Shown piece after piece: positions 7,985 through 16,863 of a stretch of 64,000 nucleotides of DNA (position 1 is its first letter; the number at the start of each line of letters is the position of its first letter). The notes under the pieces are model-generated. The model saw only the letters and a program-made list of their open reading frames with translations, searched no databases and was not told the origin of the DNA. Both the position numbers and the translations under genes were made by a program. Source of the DNA: Cognatundibacterium crateris (lineage in GTDB: Bacteria > Pseudomonadota > Gammaproteobacteria > Burkholderiales > Burkholderiaceae_D). Location: positions 486,388 through 550,387 of the forward strand of contig NZ_JAABOS010000002.1 in NCBI RefSeq assembly GCF_010078235.1, read 5' to 3'.

Positions 7985-8661
7985 ATACGCCCCATGTATT
8001 TAGGCATCCGGGCAAATACTCTGCCTGGATACTTGCTGTTGATAGTACAAAAATCTTCACCGTAGCCAGCAACTTTTATCCGAGATTGAGGACATTGGTT
8101 TTCAAGATTTCCTGCCCATATGCCCGGCTGGCAGCCAGGCGTCATTCGACAAGATCGAATCCGCTTATTGACGCTACCAGCGCCACCGTTGTATTGAGCC
8201 GCAGCACACATAAGAGAATTGTCACTGTCGTGCATAATTGACGTACATGCCCGGTTATGAGAGCGTAATTTAAGAACAACGGCTCTAACCTGGTATGACA
8301 CGTTGAAACAATCCCCCCAAGTCCATCCGTTTAGAGAGGGGTCTAATCGCTTCGTTTCCTCTAAAGCATCAAACCTTACCGACCCATCAGGCTTATAAGC
8401 TCGAGTAAATTGACCAATTCCACAACCATATTCACGCGATGTTTTAAGCTCTGCACGGATCCGGTTCAAACTTTCCTGCTCTGTTGCCGCCGGAATAAAC
8501 TCGAGGCGCGCCAGATCAGGCCAAAAATGCTCAATCTCCCCCCGCATAATTGGAAGTAATTTTTCAGACTCCCCCGGAAGGATACTGCCAGCATGCGACA
8601 CAGCACTAAATAAAGGAAGCAAAGCAGTCAAAGCAACTACATTTAGTAGCCTCGGTCTCAT
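7981..8661 (-). CDS. Exported SLT-type lytic transglycosylase (endolysin)
   Basis: 226 residues. The N-terminus has a cleavable signal peptide (basic start, hydrophobic core about 7-20, VSHAG cleavage site near 24). The SLT fold is indicated by EQES around residue 63 (the likely catalytic Glu), GCGIGQFTRAY near 79-89 and the closing AAAQYNGGAGSV motif. It should cleave peptidoglycan glycan strands in the periplasm. The start at 8661 is chosen over an upstream 48-codon extension because the signal peptide begins there and the preceding gene ends two bases before it. It is followed directly by the spanin pair. Confidence 0.8.
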   Translation of the reverse strand: MRPRLLNVVALTALLPLFSAVSHAGSILPGESEKLLPIMRGEIEHFWPDLARLEFIPAATEQESLNRIRAELKTSREYGCGIGQFTRAYKPDGSVRFDALEETKRLDPSLNGWTWGDCFNVSYQVRAVVLKLRSHNRACTSIMHDSDNSLMCAAAQYNGGAGSVNKRIRSCRMTPGCQPGIWAGNLENQCPQSRIKVAGYGEDFCTINSKYPGRVFARMPKYMGRI

Positions 8662-8662
8662 A

Positions 8663-9019
8663 CTATCCCCCGAAATGCGCTGATACCTGCATCCAGTACA
8701 GAAAAAGGAACGCTCCGATGCGTATTGCCCATGCAAATTGATGCGCACAATACAGCGCCGCTGGGGATGTGGCCTCGGCCAATTCAGCAATGTTCTGCAA
8801 GTCAATTTTTGGCGTTAGGAAAATACGAAACCACATCAGTGAAATTTCGACCCAAGCCAATATCCCAAGGGCGACTAATACATAAATTATCTCCGGGAAC
8901 ATTTGTCCGACGCTGTAAATGCCGCTGGCACTTAACTGAACAATGCCCTCAATCGATACAAATGCCGCAACAGTTAGCATAAAGAAAACCATTGTACGAA
9001 AGAATAATCTTTTAACCAT
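8663..9019 (-). CDS. Small membrane protein, candidate holin
   Basis: 118 residues with three hydrophobic segments (about 5-28, 44-68 and 92-112). Placement immediately before the endolysin makes a holin or antiholin role likely, though no family is recognised. The start at 9019 is supported by GGAGGTGAT upstream, and the in-frame ATG at 9031 overlaps that ribosome binding site. Confidence 0.65.
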   Translation of the reverse strand: MVKRLFFRTMVFFMLTVAAFVSIEGIVQLSASGIYSVGQMFPEIIYVLVALGILAWVEISLMWFRIFLTPKIDLQNIAELAEATSPAALYCAHQFAWAIRIGAFLFLYWMQVSAHFGG

Positions 9020-9044
9020 AATCACCTCCATTTACCCAAATAAA

Positions 9045-9521
9045 TCAATTCATAACAAATGTTGCATAACTAACCACCTTCCTAGGGTGGGACATCGCAA
9101 ATGGAACGTCATTTGTAATGCCTATTTCCAGAGTGCAGACATCCCCAGGATGGATCGTCACAGGCACAAGAGAATGTCGCACGATCTCATAGCTGCCTTG
9201 CTTTATTTCGCGCAACGAGTCTGATAGATCCGCACTACCACTAGAGCAATTCATCTGCTTATCAAACCGTCCGGTGAAATCACTTAGAGCCACTAAGCCA
9301 AGCTTATATTTGATGTGAGCAATACCGTTGGAACGGTAAGTTTCAACGCTGAGCGGGCTCGATACGCGCCAAAGCGCCTCAGGGTATGTAGTCCTGTACG
9401 CAACAAAACCGAGCAGTGATGCGGTCGCGGTAATGCAAATAATGACGAGGGTCGCAAGCAATTTATGCCATGCCGAGTCGTTCGATAAGCGATCAGCTAT
9501 CTCGTGTAGAAAATTTCTCAT
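9045..9521 (-). CDS. Single-pass membrane protein of the lysis cluster
   Basis: 158 residues with one transmembrane segment around 23-43, then a soluble domain with strand-rich sequence. Its start overlaps the stop of the upstream gene (TAATG). Position within the lysis cluster suggests a holin-associated or superinfection role, but nothing in the sequence proves this. Confidence 0.6.
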   Translation of the reverse strand: MRNFLHEIADRLSNDSAWHKLLATLVIICITATASLLGFVAYRTTYPEALWRVSSPLSVETYRSNGIAHIKYKLGLVALSDFTGRFDKQMNCSSGSADLSDSLREIKQGSYEIVRHSLVPVTIHPGDVCTLEIGITNDVPFAMSHPRKVVSYATFVMN

Positions 9522-9808
9522 TATTTCAGCCCCACTTTAATTGCACTCCAAACCGCGCTACCCACGAAAACAAGAATGCCTATTACGATAGAACCAGCGA
9601 CCGTTGTTACAACTTTCTCGATAATTGCCAGCCGCCACTTTTTACGCTGCTCGTCATCATTTCGAAGCTTTGCAATAAACTCATGGTCTTCATCATGCTT
9701 TTCTTTCGGTATTGCGCCCTCAGCCATCTTCGCGTGCATGGCATCAACAATTACCTTCGCAAGACGGCTTTCGCGCTCTGCTTCTGTATCTATTTTCTTT
9801 TCACCCAT
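9521..9808 (-). CDS. XhlA-like small protein, candidate holin component
   Basis: 95 residues. A charged, probably coiled-coil N-terminal two thirds leads to a C-terminal hydrophobic segment (about 67-87, VTTVAGSIVIGILVFVGSAV). This layout resembles the XhlA/haemolysin holin-associated family. It is the first of the lysis-cluster membrane proteins in transcription order. Confidence 0.55.
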   Translation of the reverse strand: MGEKKIDTEAERESRLAKVIVDAMHAKMAEGAIPKEKHDEDHEFIAKLRNDDEQRKKWRLAIIEKVVTTVAGSIVIGILVFVGSAVWSAIKVGLK

Positions 9809-9825
9809 GCGGCACTTTCATAAAT

Positions 9826-10041
9826 TCATCTTCGAGACAATTGTTTGCCAAAACCAACTATCGCACGCACTACGTTATCCATTCGCTCTATAAGGGCAAC
9901 CTGCATTTTTTGCTCGGCATCTTTATTTTTTCGCCAAGCATCAAACGCTTTTGATCCAAAAAAATCCCGAACCTCGGAGGTTGGACAGCGCAATGCATCT
10001 GGATACGATGTGCCAGAATATAAACTTAAATTTACAGCCAA
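9826..10041 (-). CDS. Small hypothetical protein (start uncertain)
   Basis: About 71 residues if it begins at the TTG at 10041, directly after the stop of the gene at 10046-10816. The same frame stays open upstream to 10170, overlapping that gene by about 125 bases. Either a TTG start or a ribosomal frameshift could express it. The visible part (SYPDALRCPTSEVRDFFG then a charged helix) looks like a baseplate or tail-assembly accessory protein but is not recognised. Confidence 0.45.
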   Translation of the reverse strand: MAVNLSLYSGTSYPDALRCPTSEVRDFFGSKAFDAWRKNKDAEQKMQVALIERMDNVVRAIVGFGKQLSRR

Positions 10042-10045
10042 TCCG

Positions 10046-10816
10046 CTAAGGTTTTCCCGCAAGTCGTTTCGCAATGTCGCTGATGCAGGAACATACTGGA
10101 AATCGCACCGGAGACAATTTTGATGCTCCGGCCTCCTGACTCTTAGGTAAGACAACAATGCCAAAATCATCTACTTCCGTCTGAAATAGATGCTCAATTT
10201 TTTTATTCCCAGCAAGAAATAACCCCAGCAACTCAACGAATTGAGACTCAGGATAATTCGATAGCACTGTCATTTTGTTTTTCAGCCATTGGACATAGTC
10301 CGAAAACGCATCTGCATGATCTGGCGGGGTTTCCGTCTTTAGCGTTAGCTGAGCTGCTATGCAGCCGGTGAGCCAGTGGTACCGGCCGGACATATTTGGT
10401 ATTTCGCCATGTAGTTGCTCTATAGCTTCAGCGGCACCACCAAACAAAGGGGATATAGACCAAATGTCCTCGCCCACTTCACCAACTTCAATAGGGAATT
10501 CCGGAACATCTACGCCAATTAAGAAATCGGAGTAGCGCCCCCCGCCAAGCTGAAAATCGGGATCGCCGGCTTCATTTACGTGCGCAATATAATGCGCAAC
10601 GATCAACGATCGCTCTTGAACGGTCATCTTCAATGGGTTTTTTACATGGAAATTACCCTGGGGCTCTGCAGAATCAATTACCTTCGCAATGAACTCAGTC
10701 ATAGCTGACTCATTCATGTGCTCAGGAATTGCAACCAGCCTGATCGCATCGCCAATCGACAACTCTTTCAGGCGAATAGATAGGCGCTTTGTACGTAGAG
10801 GAGAAAAGTTAATCAC
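10046..10816 (-). CDS. Tail or baseplate assembly protein, possibly T4 gp26-like
   Basis: 256 residues, starting with GTG at 10816. The pattern MTVQERSLIVAHYIAHVNE near residue 65 and the helical remainder resemble baseplate-hub assembly proteins related to T4 gp26, but this is from general resemblance only. It ends with a short cysteine pair (PVCSCIS). Genes on both sides are structural or lysis genes. Confidence 0.5.
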   Translation of the reverse strand: MINFSPLRTKRLSIRLKELSIGDAIRLVAIPEHMNESAMTEFIAKVIDSAEPQGNFHVKNPLKMTVQERSLIVAHYIAHVNEAGDPDFQLGGGRYSDFLIGVDVPEFPIEVGEVGEDIWSISPLFGGAAEAIEQLHGEIPNMSGRYHWLTGCIAAQLTLKTETPPDHADAFSDYVQWLKNKMTVLSNYPESQFVELLGLFLAGNKKIEHLFQTEVDDFGIVVLPKSQEAGASKLSPVRFPVCSCISDIAKRLAGKP

Positions 10817-10818
10817 GC

Positions 10819-11640
10819 TTACACTCCATTCATGGCTCGCGCCATATCATCTTTATCAAGCGCAGTTAGGCTACAAAGCGTAACTGGGACTACAATTTCC
10901 GTGTAATAGCCATCGGAAGCTATAGGTGAATTTAAAGGCTCACGAATATTCTCAATGACTAGCGGCGCGTAATATCGGCGCTTGTACTGAAGGCCAACCA
11001 TAGTGGGAGCCTTTGATGGAAGGAGTGCCATTTGTGTGTTTGATGCAGAATTTTTTGCGCGAGCGGCCAAACTATCTCGACTCAACTTCTCCGGCAAAGC
11101 CCAATCCCATAGCTGCTTGAGGGGCGTTTCAACCTCATTGATTGGGTCTCGATATGCGCGAAATAATAGTGAGGCGGTGATTCTGATTGGAGGCATGCCA
11201 GTAAAAATCTGAGTCGAATTCAATTTTGTAATGCCCGTCCTACCCTTAAACTCGTTGATGTTCCGCTCAATTGCCCCCATTTCACCACCAGATCCACCCT
11301 TGTCGATTACGCCTATATCTTTCAAAAATGGAATAATTGCGCCCGACTGGAGCATAGCTACCAGCGCCGGGGCTTTTTGATCTGCGCTTGAGTTTTCAAA
11401 AGGGCTTTGCCAATTTAGCGTTGCCTCCAATTCCGATTCGATCAATGGAGCGTGAACCTCTGGAGAAAGCGTATCCTCTCTAATCCCATCACTATTTACC
11501 TGGAATATTTTTGCTATCAAATATTCACTCATTCCCATCCATTCAGATGAGAATGCGTTATCTGGTTTTGTTTCTCGAATATTTGGCATGTCGGTAGAGA
11601 TCGGTTTTGGATTCTTGGCATTAGTTTGCGGTACCGACAC
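10819..11640 (-). CDS. Virion structural protein, probable baseplate or tube-initiator
   Basis: 273 residues. The central strand-rich section (MPPIRITASLLFRAYRDP, then PLKQLWDWALPEKLS) is of the type found in baseplate tube-initiator proteins, and the C-terminal region continues with strands. It sits just upstream in transcription of a baseplate-assembly-like gene and is separated from the preceding gene by a terminator, so it may have its own promoter. Exact role unknown. Confidence 0.5.
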   Translation of the reverse strand: MSVPQTNAKNPKPISTDMPNIRETKPDNAFSSEWMGMSEYLIAKIFQVNSDGIREDTLSPEVHAPLIESELEATLNWQSPFENSSADQKAPALVAMLQSGAIIPFLKDIGVIDKGGSGGEMGAIERNINEFKGRTGITKLNSTQIFTGMPPIRITASLLFRAYRDPINEVETPLKQLWDWALPEKLSRDSLAARAKNSASNTQMALLPSKAPTMVGLQYKRRYYAPLVIENIREPLNSPIASDGYYTEIVVPVTLCSLTALDKDDMARAMNGV

Positions 11641-11668
11641 CCCCGAATAAATGTGCGTTTTCCAAGAA

Positions 11669-11698
11669 AAAAGCCACCTTGTTTTTTAGGTGGCTTTT
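11669..11698 (-). terminator. Intrinsic terminator
   Basis: AAAAGCCACCT and AGGTGGCTTTT form an 11-bp stem. On the - strand the stem is followed by a six-T run. It ends the transcript from the sheath/11713 gene block before the gene starting at 11640. Confidence 0.8.
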
Positions 11699-11712
11699 AA
11701 AAATGAGCAAAA

Positions 11713-12522
11713 TTACATACCCATTCGATTACCAATGGTTCTCGATTTCATGCGACGCATGATTGCTCTTGCTGAATGCGACTTCAACTGTGCCTTGCGG
11801 ATGCCGATTTTCTGTTTTGCAGATAATCGAACTTTGCCGCTCACCCGCTTATTAATGCGGACTTTCTTACCATGGCGAATAACCAGGGTTTTTTTGTACA
11901 CAGCATCGAGTGCGGCATTTTCGGTTGATGCGTCATCTTCGGTGCCTGGTTCTTTTGTGCCGGCACTGTCAAATACCGCACCTTGCTCGTCATCACCAAA
12001 AGCGAATTCGTCAATATCGTCACTTGCGAGGTCATCGCCGTCAGGCAATGCTGCAGCCACAACGTCAGAAATACGAATTGCGGCATCAGCATCCCAATCA
12101 TTGAGAAGCAAAGAGCAATCATCATCAGTAACGCCCTTACCGAGCAAATAGTCCCATGCTGTTTCAAGCGCCATATCCAAAACAGCACTTTCATCATCAT
12201 CCAATTCGCCATCCTGATTCGCATCAGCAATACCTACCAACATCATCAACAACCGGTCAGGAAGTGACTCATCATCTTCAAGATCGTCCGTTTCAACCCA
12301 TTGCTGGATCGTTGCTGCTACCAACAGCCTGATGTTTGTGTCTGCATAGATGGACGCCGTCTCAGGGGAATCTGCATTCGTGCCAGGAACTGCCTTCTTT
12401 TCGCTGCCATCGACTGAATCTAGTGCAGCCTTTACAGCATTCGTTACTTGCTTTTGAGCCGGCAAATTCGGCTTACCGGATCCGAGCATCCCACGGATCA
12501 TACTTGCAGATGGATGTTCCAT
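11713..12522 (-). CDS. Acidic virion-module protein with EF-hand-like loop
   Basis: 269 residues. The middle is strongly acidic and the last 50 residues strongly basic (KKVRINKRVSGKVRLSAKQK). Around residue 102 the sequence DANQDGELDDDE matches the canonical EF-hand calcium-binding loop (D-x-N-x-D-G-x-L-D-x-x-E). The basic tail suggests nucleic-acid contact or packing against the capsid or DNA. It follows the sheath gene and precedes a terminator. The start at 12522 has AGGAAAG upstream. Family unknown. Confidence 0.65.
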   Translation of the reverse strand: MEHPSASMIRGMLGSGKPNLPAQKQVTNAVKAALDSVDGSEKKAVPGTNADSPETASIYADTNIRLLVAATIQQWVETDDLEDDESLPDRLLMMLVGIADANQDGELDDDESAVLDMALETAWDYLLGKGVTDDDCSLLLNDWDADAAIRISDVVAAALPDGDDLASDDIDEFAFGDDEQGAVFDSAGTKEPGTEDDASTENAALDAVYKKTLVIRHGKKVRINKRVSGKVRLSAKQKIGIRKAQLKSHSARAIMRRMKSRTIGNRMGM

Positions 12523-12573
12523 TTCTTTCCTTTCTACGTTGAATCCTCCCTGGATAACCAGGGAGGGCATCGA

Positions 12574-14184
12574 TTATCGCGACAGTGTTTGAGAGATGGT
12601 GATTTGACGGGTCGTGCCGTCATACCGTAACGAGTACGAAATATCCATGAGATCAGCGGGCTTTTGCTGATTTGGCGCAACTGCAAATTGAAATGCTGCC
12701 CCACCAAGATCCTCAGACTCTTTTATCCAGCCGGATGACTGTGCGCCTTCAAATAAGGCCTTTAAGAAATCCTGCGTCTTCTTGACTGAAATCGACATGG
12801 GCAACTGCAAAATTTCCTTACCAAACATGCTCACCCAGTTATCAATAGAGCTGGACATTTCGGCGACAGAAATCAGCTTTTTAAAGCTGGTGCTTACTTG
12901 TGCGCATGTCAAGCTATCCACGAACACATATTTACCGCCACCGTTGTATGTCTGGAATTTAACTTGGTTTATCTTTGCCTGCGCCAGGTCACTGTCTTCC
13001 GGCTCAGATGGTATGTAAACCGGGACAATGCCTGTACGATTCAGTGGATATGCCTTACCAGCAATTGGGAAGTTTTTCGGCGCAAAACCTTTGGCGTTTT
13101 TTTGCGCATTTCGAGCGCAGCGCAACGCTACGTTATAAGTTGCCGTACCAATCAAGACTTTCCCATTGATGCCTAAAGGGTCATCCGATTTCAACGGCGA
13201 CCAGTAAGCATGAACATAGTGAGAATCGATATTCAACTGAGCTAACTGCGCAATTGCTGCTGATGGGCTCAAAGAACCATCAAGATCAATAGCAAGCTGT
13301 GTATTGGTATCTTTAGCCAATAACGCCAACTTAGAAAGCAGTGCTGCCGCCTGATTTCCGCCGGAGACCAAATAGCCGTACTGCAAATCGGTATTCTTCA
13401 GTGCATTTACTGCGCGCTGATAGTCAGCATTCGAATATCCGGTGCCACCTTCGTTGAAATAGATTTGCACCGGTGTCGTTGCAATTTTGCTGTTTCCGTT
13501 TGCGTCCCGCCCATACGCATTACTTGCGACAGGAATCGCAGTAACACTGCCAACGGATACAACAACATCAGACGTACTGCGCTCAACAACATCAGTTAGG
13601 AGTTGGCTTCTGCCAAAGTCATCCTGCGAAGGTGTCAGCGATCCGGTAAATTCATACAGCAAAGATCCCGACGCATCACGTAACTTTAATGTGACGATGC
13701 TATTTGGAACCGGTGCGCCGGCAGACAAAAACTGGTCAGCATGAAGATCGACAATCAAGCCATCATTGAAGCACTCTAAATGCTGGATAGCCAGCAAATA
13801 CGGCGTCGCTGGGATTGTAGGCGAAACAGAAGCCGCCAGATTGCTTGAATTATCAAGCGTCAGAACGATGTAGCTGAGCGCTGCAGCAGCGGGTACCAAG
13901 CGTGATACGATAACTTTATACGCGCCATTGTCCAGGGCTTCAGAAACATGGATATGCGCCTCATTGAGTACGCTGTTGCGCAATGGTTCGCCGCGGCCGA
14001 GTTTGCTTGTAAATTTACTGCGAGAAACTTCAAATGCTTTATCGATGCGGCCACGAGTTGCGCGCATGACTAATGCAAAAACCTGATCCGAATTGCCGGA
14101 GTCAGGTGAGTCTGAATTATCTTTCAGCGGATTCAATTGAACCCCAGATTGATAACCGAGCTGTCGAACAAATGGAGTAACCAT
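12574..14184 (-). CDS. Tail sheath protein
   Basis: 536 residues. The C-terminal domain (WVSMFGKEILQLPMS through YDGTTRQITIS) and the long alpha/beta middle region follow contractile-tail sheath proteins. The sheath polymerises around the tube and contracts at infection. Placement next to the capsid gene and other tail genes agrees. The N-terminus FVRQLGYQSG is typical of the handshake arm. I am confident of sheath type, not of subfamily. Confidence 0.75.
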   Translation of the reverse strand: MVTPFVRQLGYQSGVQLNPLKDNSDSPDSGNSDQVFALVMRATRGRIDKAFEVSRSKFTSKLGRGEPLRNSVLNEAHIHVSEALDNGAYKVIVSRLVPAAAALSYIVLTLDNSSNLAASVSPTIPATPYLLAIQHLECFNDGLIVDLHADQFLSAGAPVPNSIVTLKLRDASGSLLYEFTGSLTPSQDDFGRSQLLTDVVERSTSDVVVSVGSVTAIPVASNAYGRDANGNSKIATTPVQIYFNEGGTGYSNADYQRAVNALKNTDLQYGYLVSGGNQAAALLSKLALLAKDTNTQLAIDLDGSLSPSAAIAQLAQLNIDSHYVHAYWSPLKSDDPLGINGKVLIGTATYNVALRCARNAQKNAKGFAPKNFPIAGKAYPLNRTGIVPVYIPSEPEDSDLAQAKINQVKFQTYNGGGKYVFVDSLTCAQVSTSFKKLISVAEMSSSIDNWVSMFGKEILQLPMSISVKKTQDFLKALFEGAQSSGWIKESEDLGGAAFQFAVAPNQQKPADLMDISYSLRYDGTTRQITISQTLSR

Positions 14185-14212
14185 TATTTACTCTCCTTTG
14201 AGTAAGTTTGAT

Positions 14213-14806
14213 TTATTTCTTTTTTGAAGATGCTTTGGTAGATTTATTTTCTGAACCTACAGAACCCTCAGGGCTACCTTCTTCCGCGCCTTCCGATTGC
14301 GCTTCAGAAATACCCTCTCCGGACGCGCCCTCCGATTTCGCTTCAGAGATACCCTCTCCGGACGCGTCATTGCCGGACGTACCTTCACCAGCCGCGCCGT
14401 CTGGATCTGAGATTGCTTGACCATTAGCAACTTCATTGATTTGCGTATCGCCAACCTTCAAATCCAGACCCGACTCACTTTCAGGAATCGAATAGCGCGC
14501 AAATTCTTCTTTCAGATAGATTTCCAGCGCCGATTCATACTGATTCAACGCAAGCAGCTGCTCGAAATCTGATAAAACTCGCTTCAATTGGTCTTCGGTT
14601 TGAATCGTCAAATTAGTGGCGTTCAACTCACCGAGGTTTGAAGTAATTTCAGCGCCTGCCTGTGGAATTTGAAAGTTCAGCGGAGTGTTATTCACCACGA
14701 CAATTTCCAATGGGAAGCCTTGATCCGAGAAATCGGCGACTGCCTTCTGAACAGCAAGGGATAGCAAACTCGCATTCAGGCCGCACAAAATAATGGTTTT
14801 TTTCAT
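14213..14806 (-). CDS. Hypothetical head-module protein with Ser/Gly/Glu repeats
   Basis: 197 residues. The N-terminal half looks like a compact alpha/beta domain (TIILCGLNASLLSLAV). The C-terminal half is disordered and acidic with a 13-residue unit SEGASGEGISEA repeated, closing with a basic tail (KSTKASSKKK). It lies between capsid and sheath genes, so a head decoration or head-tail role is possible. The start at 14806 is chosen for MKKTI with AAAGAAAG upstream. Confidence 0.6.
   Translation of the reverse strand: MKKTIILCGLNASLLSLAVQKAVADFSDQGFPLEIVVVNNTPLNFQIPQAGAEITSNLGELNATNLTIQTEDQLKRVLSDFEQLLALNQYESALEIYLKEEFARYSIPESESGLDLKVGDTQINEVANGQAISDPDGAAGEGTSGNDASGEGISEAKSEGASGEGISEAQSEGAEEGSPEGSVGSENKSTKASSKKK
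14292..14369. repeat. 39-bp tandem repeat, two copies
   Basis: Two units of 39 bp (14292-14330 and 14331-14369) differ at only a few positions. Each encodes 13 residues, so loss or gain of a unit would stay in frame. They lie in the disordered tail of the gene at 14213-14806. Confidence 0.8.
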
Positions 14807-14827
14807 ATCATTGCTTTCTTTTATGAT

Positions 14828-14851
14828 GCAGCCATACCAAAGCATGGCTGC
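14828..14851 (-). other. Intercistronic hairpin after the capsid gene
   Basis: GCAGCCAT and ATGGCTGC form a perfect 8-bp stem with an 8-base loop between the capsid gene and the next gene. No T run follows, so it looks like an RNA-processing or stability element that would let capsid mRNA accumulate, not a full terminator. Confidence 0.5.
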
Positions 14852-14877
14852 GTTCTTAGTCGACTTGAAGCTTGCTA

Positions 14878-16539
14878 TTACTTCAGATTGATGATGTTAA
14901 TCAGCGCACAACCGGCTGCGGATGGCTGGTGCGGATTCACTGCCGTAAAGTTACGGGCATAGAAACCAGCGCCAGAAACTTGATCACGGGTTGCGGTCAA
15001 AGGAATGATAGTCGGAGGAACAGCATCACCCAGGACGAATGGATTGCGCGCAACCTGTGTAGAGCGACCAATACATACAACCTGAGACGACGCACCACCA
15101 TTCGCTTCAACTGCCTGAGGGTTGTAATAAACTTCGTACATACCGAAGAGTCGGCCAAGGCGGTAAATGCTTGGTCGCGCTGTGATTCCGGATGGTTCAA
15201 AAATCGTTGCATCAGCAGTTTGCAAGTTAGCAGCCATGGATTTGCCAACATACAAATGGGTAATGCCATGATCCATAGTGTCTTCAGCCATTTGCTGAGA
15301 TGACGCATTCAGAATCGCTGCGAAGTCTTGCCAGATTTGTGCGCGAGTTTTTTGCAGGCCGAAGTTCGACCAGTTGAAATCAAAGGTGATGTTATTGGTC
15401 GAACCGAGGCGAGCCGCTTTTTGCAGAACATTGAAATGACGCTCATTTGCAAATTGATTGCGAATTGCCAACATCGATTCTGCAGCTGGATCCAGACCTA
15501 ACTCGTTTGAGAACTGGGTACGAGTGTCGATGGTTTGCTCAGTATTAACTTTCCACGGATTTGCGTACAAATCAAACGAGGTGGCATTGGTACTGATGAA
15601 CGGAATAGTGCCAGGCGAACGCTCAAAGTCAATAAAGCCCTCAGCTACTACCTTCGTATTTGCCGGCAATGGTGTATCGGTAGTGATTGCGACCACGCCA
15701 GTATCCAGATTCACTGTGCCGGAAATCAAATATGGAACGCCGCCAATCGTGACGCCACCAACGATGGCCGATGCAGAGGCAGAGCCAGATCCATTTGCTT
15801 CGCGAGCTGCGAAGAATCCGTTGATGTAGATTTGCGTACGTCCGCGCATCAATTTAACCGGGCTACCGTTCTGGTCGCACAATTCAGAAGAAATCTGGTT
15901 TGCGGTAATTTTGTCGCCAAACGCATCAGCTGTTCGAGTAAGCGAGTGGCAGCGAGCAGAATTGATGTATGCGCGGCCACTGTTGATGCCGTCCATAATG
16001 TCATTTTGCTTGTATCCGCCAAATTGATTGCCGGCCGTATGGGAGACAATGATCAACTTCGCTTGATTCGATCCAATGTCTGCAGCCATATAGTTTGCAA
16101 CCGGGATGGCTTCAGAAATGGCAGCTGTAATCGCAATTACTGCGCGGTTTGGTTGCAAAGACAGTGGGTCAGAATGTGCATTGCTCGCAGAGTCCAGCGT
16201 GTATTTTTTACGCGCTTCTTCTGTCGTAGCATATGCCTGGTGAATCGCAGATTCGATAACGTCTGCAGTCGGAGCCACGCCATGCTGGCGCTCGTACGAT
16301 GCAACACCATCAAGCAAACCCTTAACGATGCGGTCAGCATTTTCTTTCGGCATTTCATCCAGAATGACCTGTAATTTTGCAGGTACAACGGAGTTAGCTT
16401 GGCTTGCCGATGTATATTCCATAGCTGCAGCAGAATCAAAAGTACCACTGCTGCCAATGGAGTTTTCTTTCAGTCCTGAGACGTATTCAGCAACTTGGAC
16501 TGTGTCCTTGCTATTGTATTGTGCGGATTGCTCACCCAT
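14878..16539 (-). CDS. Major capsid protein
   Basis: 553 residues. Gene size and position fit a major head protein, and the C-terminus GAGFYARNFTAVNPHQ is of the type seen in myovirus major head proteins. A strand-rich insertion lies near residues 235-320. The first 75 residues are polar and low-complexity and may be removed or act as a scaffold-like delta domain. It has the ribosome binding site GAGAGGCAAAT and a 115-base untranslated leader. The call rests on overall resemblance and context. Confidence 0.65.
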   Translation of the reverse strand: MGEQSAQYNSKDTVQVAEYVSGLKENSIGSSGTFDSAAAMEYTSASQANSVVPAKLQVILDEMPKENADRIVKGLLDGVASYERQHGVAPTADVIESAIHQAYATTEEARKKYTLDSASNAHSDPLSLQPNRAVIAITAAISEAIPVANYMAADIGSNQAKLIIVSHTAGNQFGGYKQNDIMDGINSGRAYINSARCHSLTRTADAFGDKITANQISSELCDQNGSPVKLMRGRTQIYINGFFAAREANGSGSASASAIVGGVTIGGVPYLISGTVNLDTGVVAITTDTPLPANTKVVAEGFIDFERSPGTIPFISTNATSFDLYANPWKVNTEQTIDTRTQFSNELGLDPAAESMLAIRNQFANERHFNVLQKAARLGSTNNITFDFNWSNFGLQKTRAQIWQDFAAILNASSQQMAEDTMDHGITHLYVGKSMAANLQTADATIFEPSGITARPSIYRLGRLFGMYEVYYNPQAVEANGGASSQVVCIGRSTQVARNPFVLGDAVPPTIIPLTATRDQVSGAGFYARNFTAVNPHQPSAAGCALINIINLK

Positions 16540-16654
16540 ATTTGCCTCTCAAAAAGTTTAAAAATTTTTGCTTTTGCGCGAGACATCCCACGCAATACTT
16601 GCAAAATCAATTTTCAAACTTGTCGAGAGTAGGAAACTTCGTATTTTTCCAAAA

Positions 16655-16861
16655 TCAAGCCTGTTGGCGAGCCTTACGATACTCAAAGTCCTGACGACAT
16701 TCGTCGCTGCAAAAAATGGTACTACTCTGCTCAAAGCAATTTATGCACTCGGTGACTTGAACCTTTGAAGGCACCCGTGCCTTTGCCTTTCGAATTTGAC
16801 GCAGCCGATGGCTTACTTCAATCTCAGAAAAATCAACAACCATATCAACGATATCAGCCAT
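16655..16861 (-). CDS. Small TraR/DksA-like zinc-finger protein
   Basis: 68 residues. The start MADIVDMVVDFSEIE and a C-terminal four-cysteine finger (CINCF, then FCSDEC and RQDFEYRKA) follow the layout of phage TraR/DksA-type proteins, which bind the secondary channel of RNA polymerase. The finger spacing is divergent, so simple zinc binding is surer than the function. It lies between the DarA-related gene and the capsid gene. Confidence 0.65.
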   Translation of the reverse strand: MADIVDMVVDFSEIEVSHRLRQIRKAKARVPSKVQVTECINCFEQSSTIFCSDECRQDFEYRKARQQA

Positions 16862-16863
16862 TA

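Noticed and set aside
9826-10170. Programmed -1 frameshift making a fused tail-assembly protein
   Set aside because: A GGGAAAA heptamer is in the right phase just before the stop at 10046, but the -1 frame stops after six codons. The downstream frame is +1/-2, so only a different shift would work.
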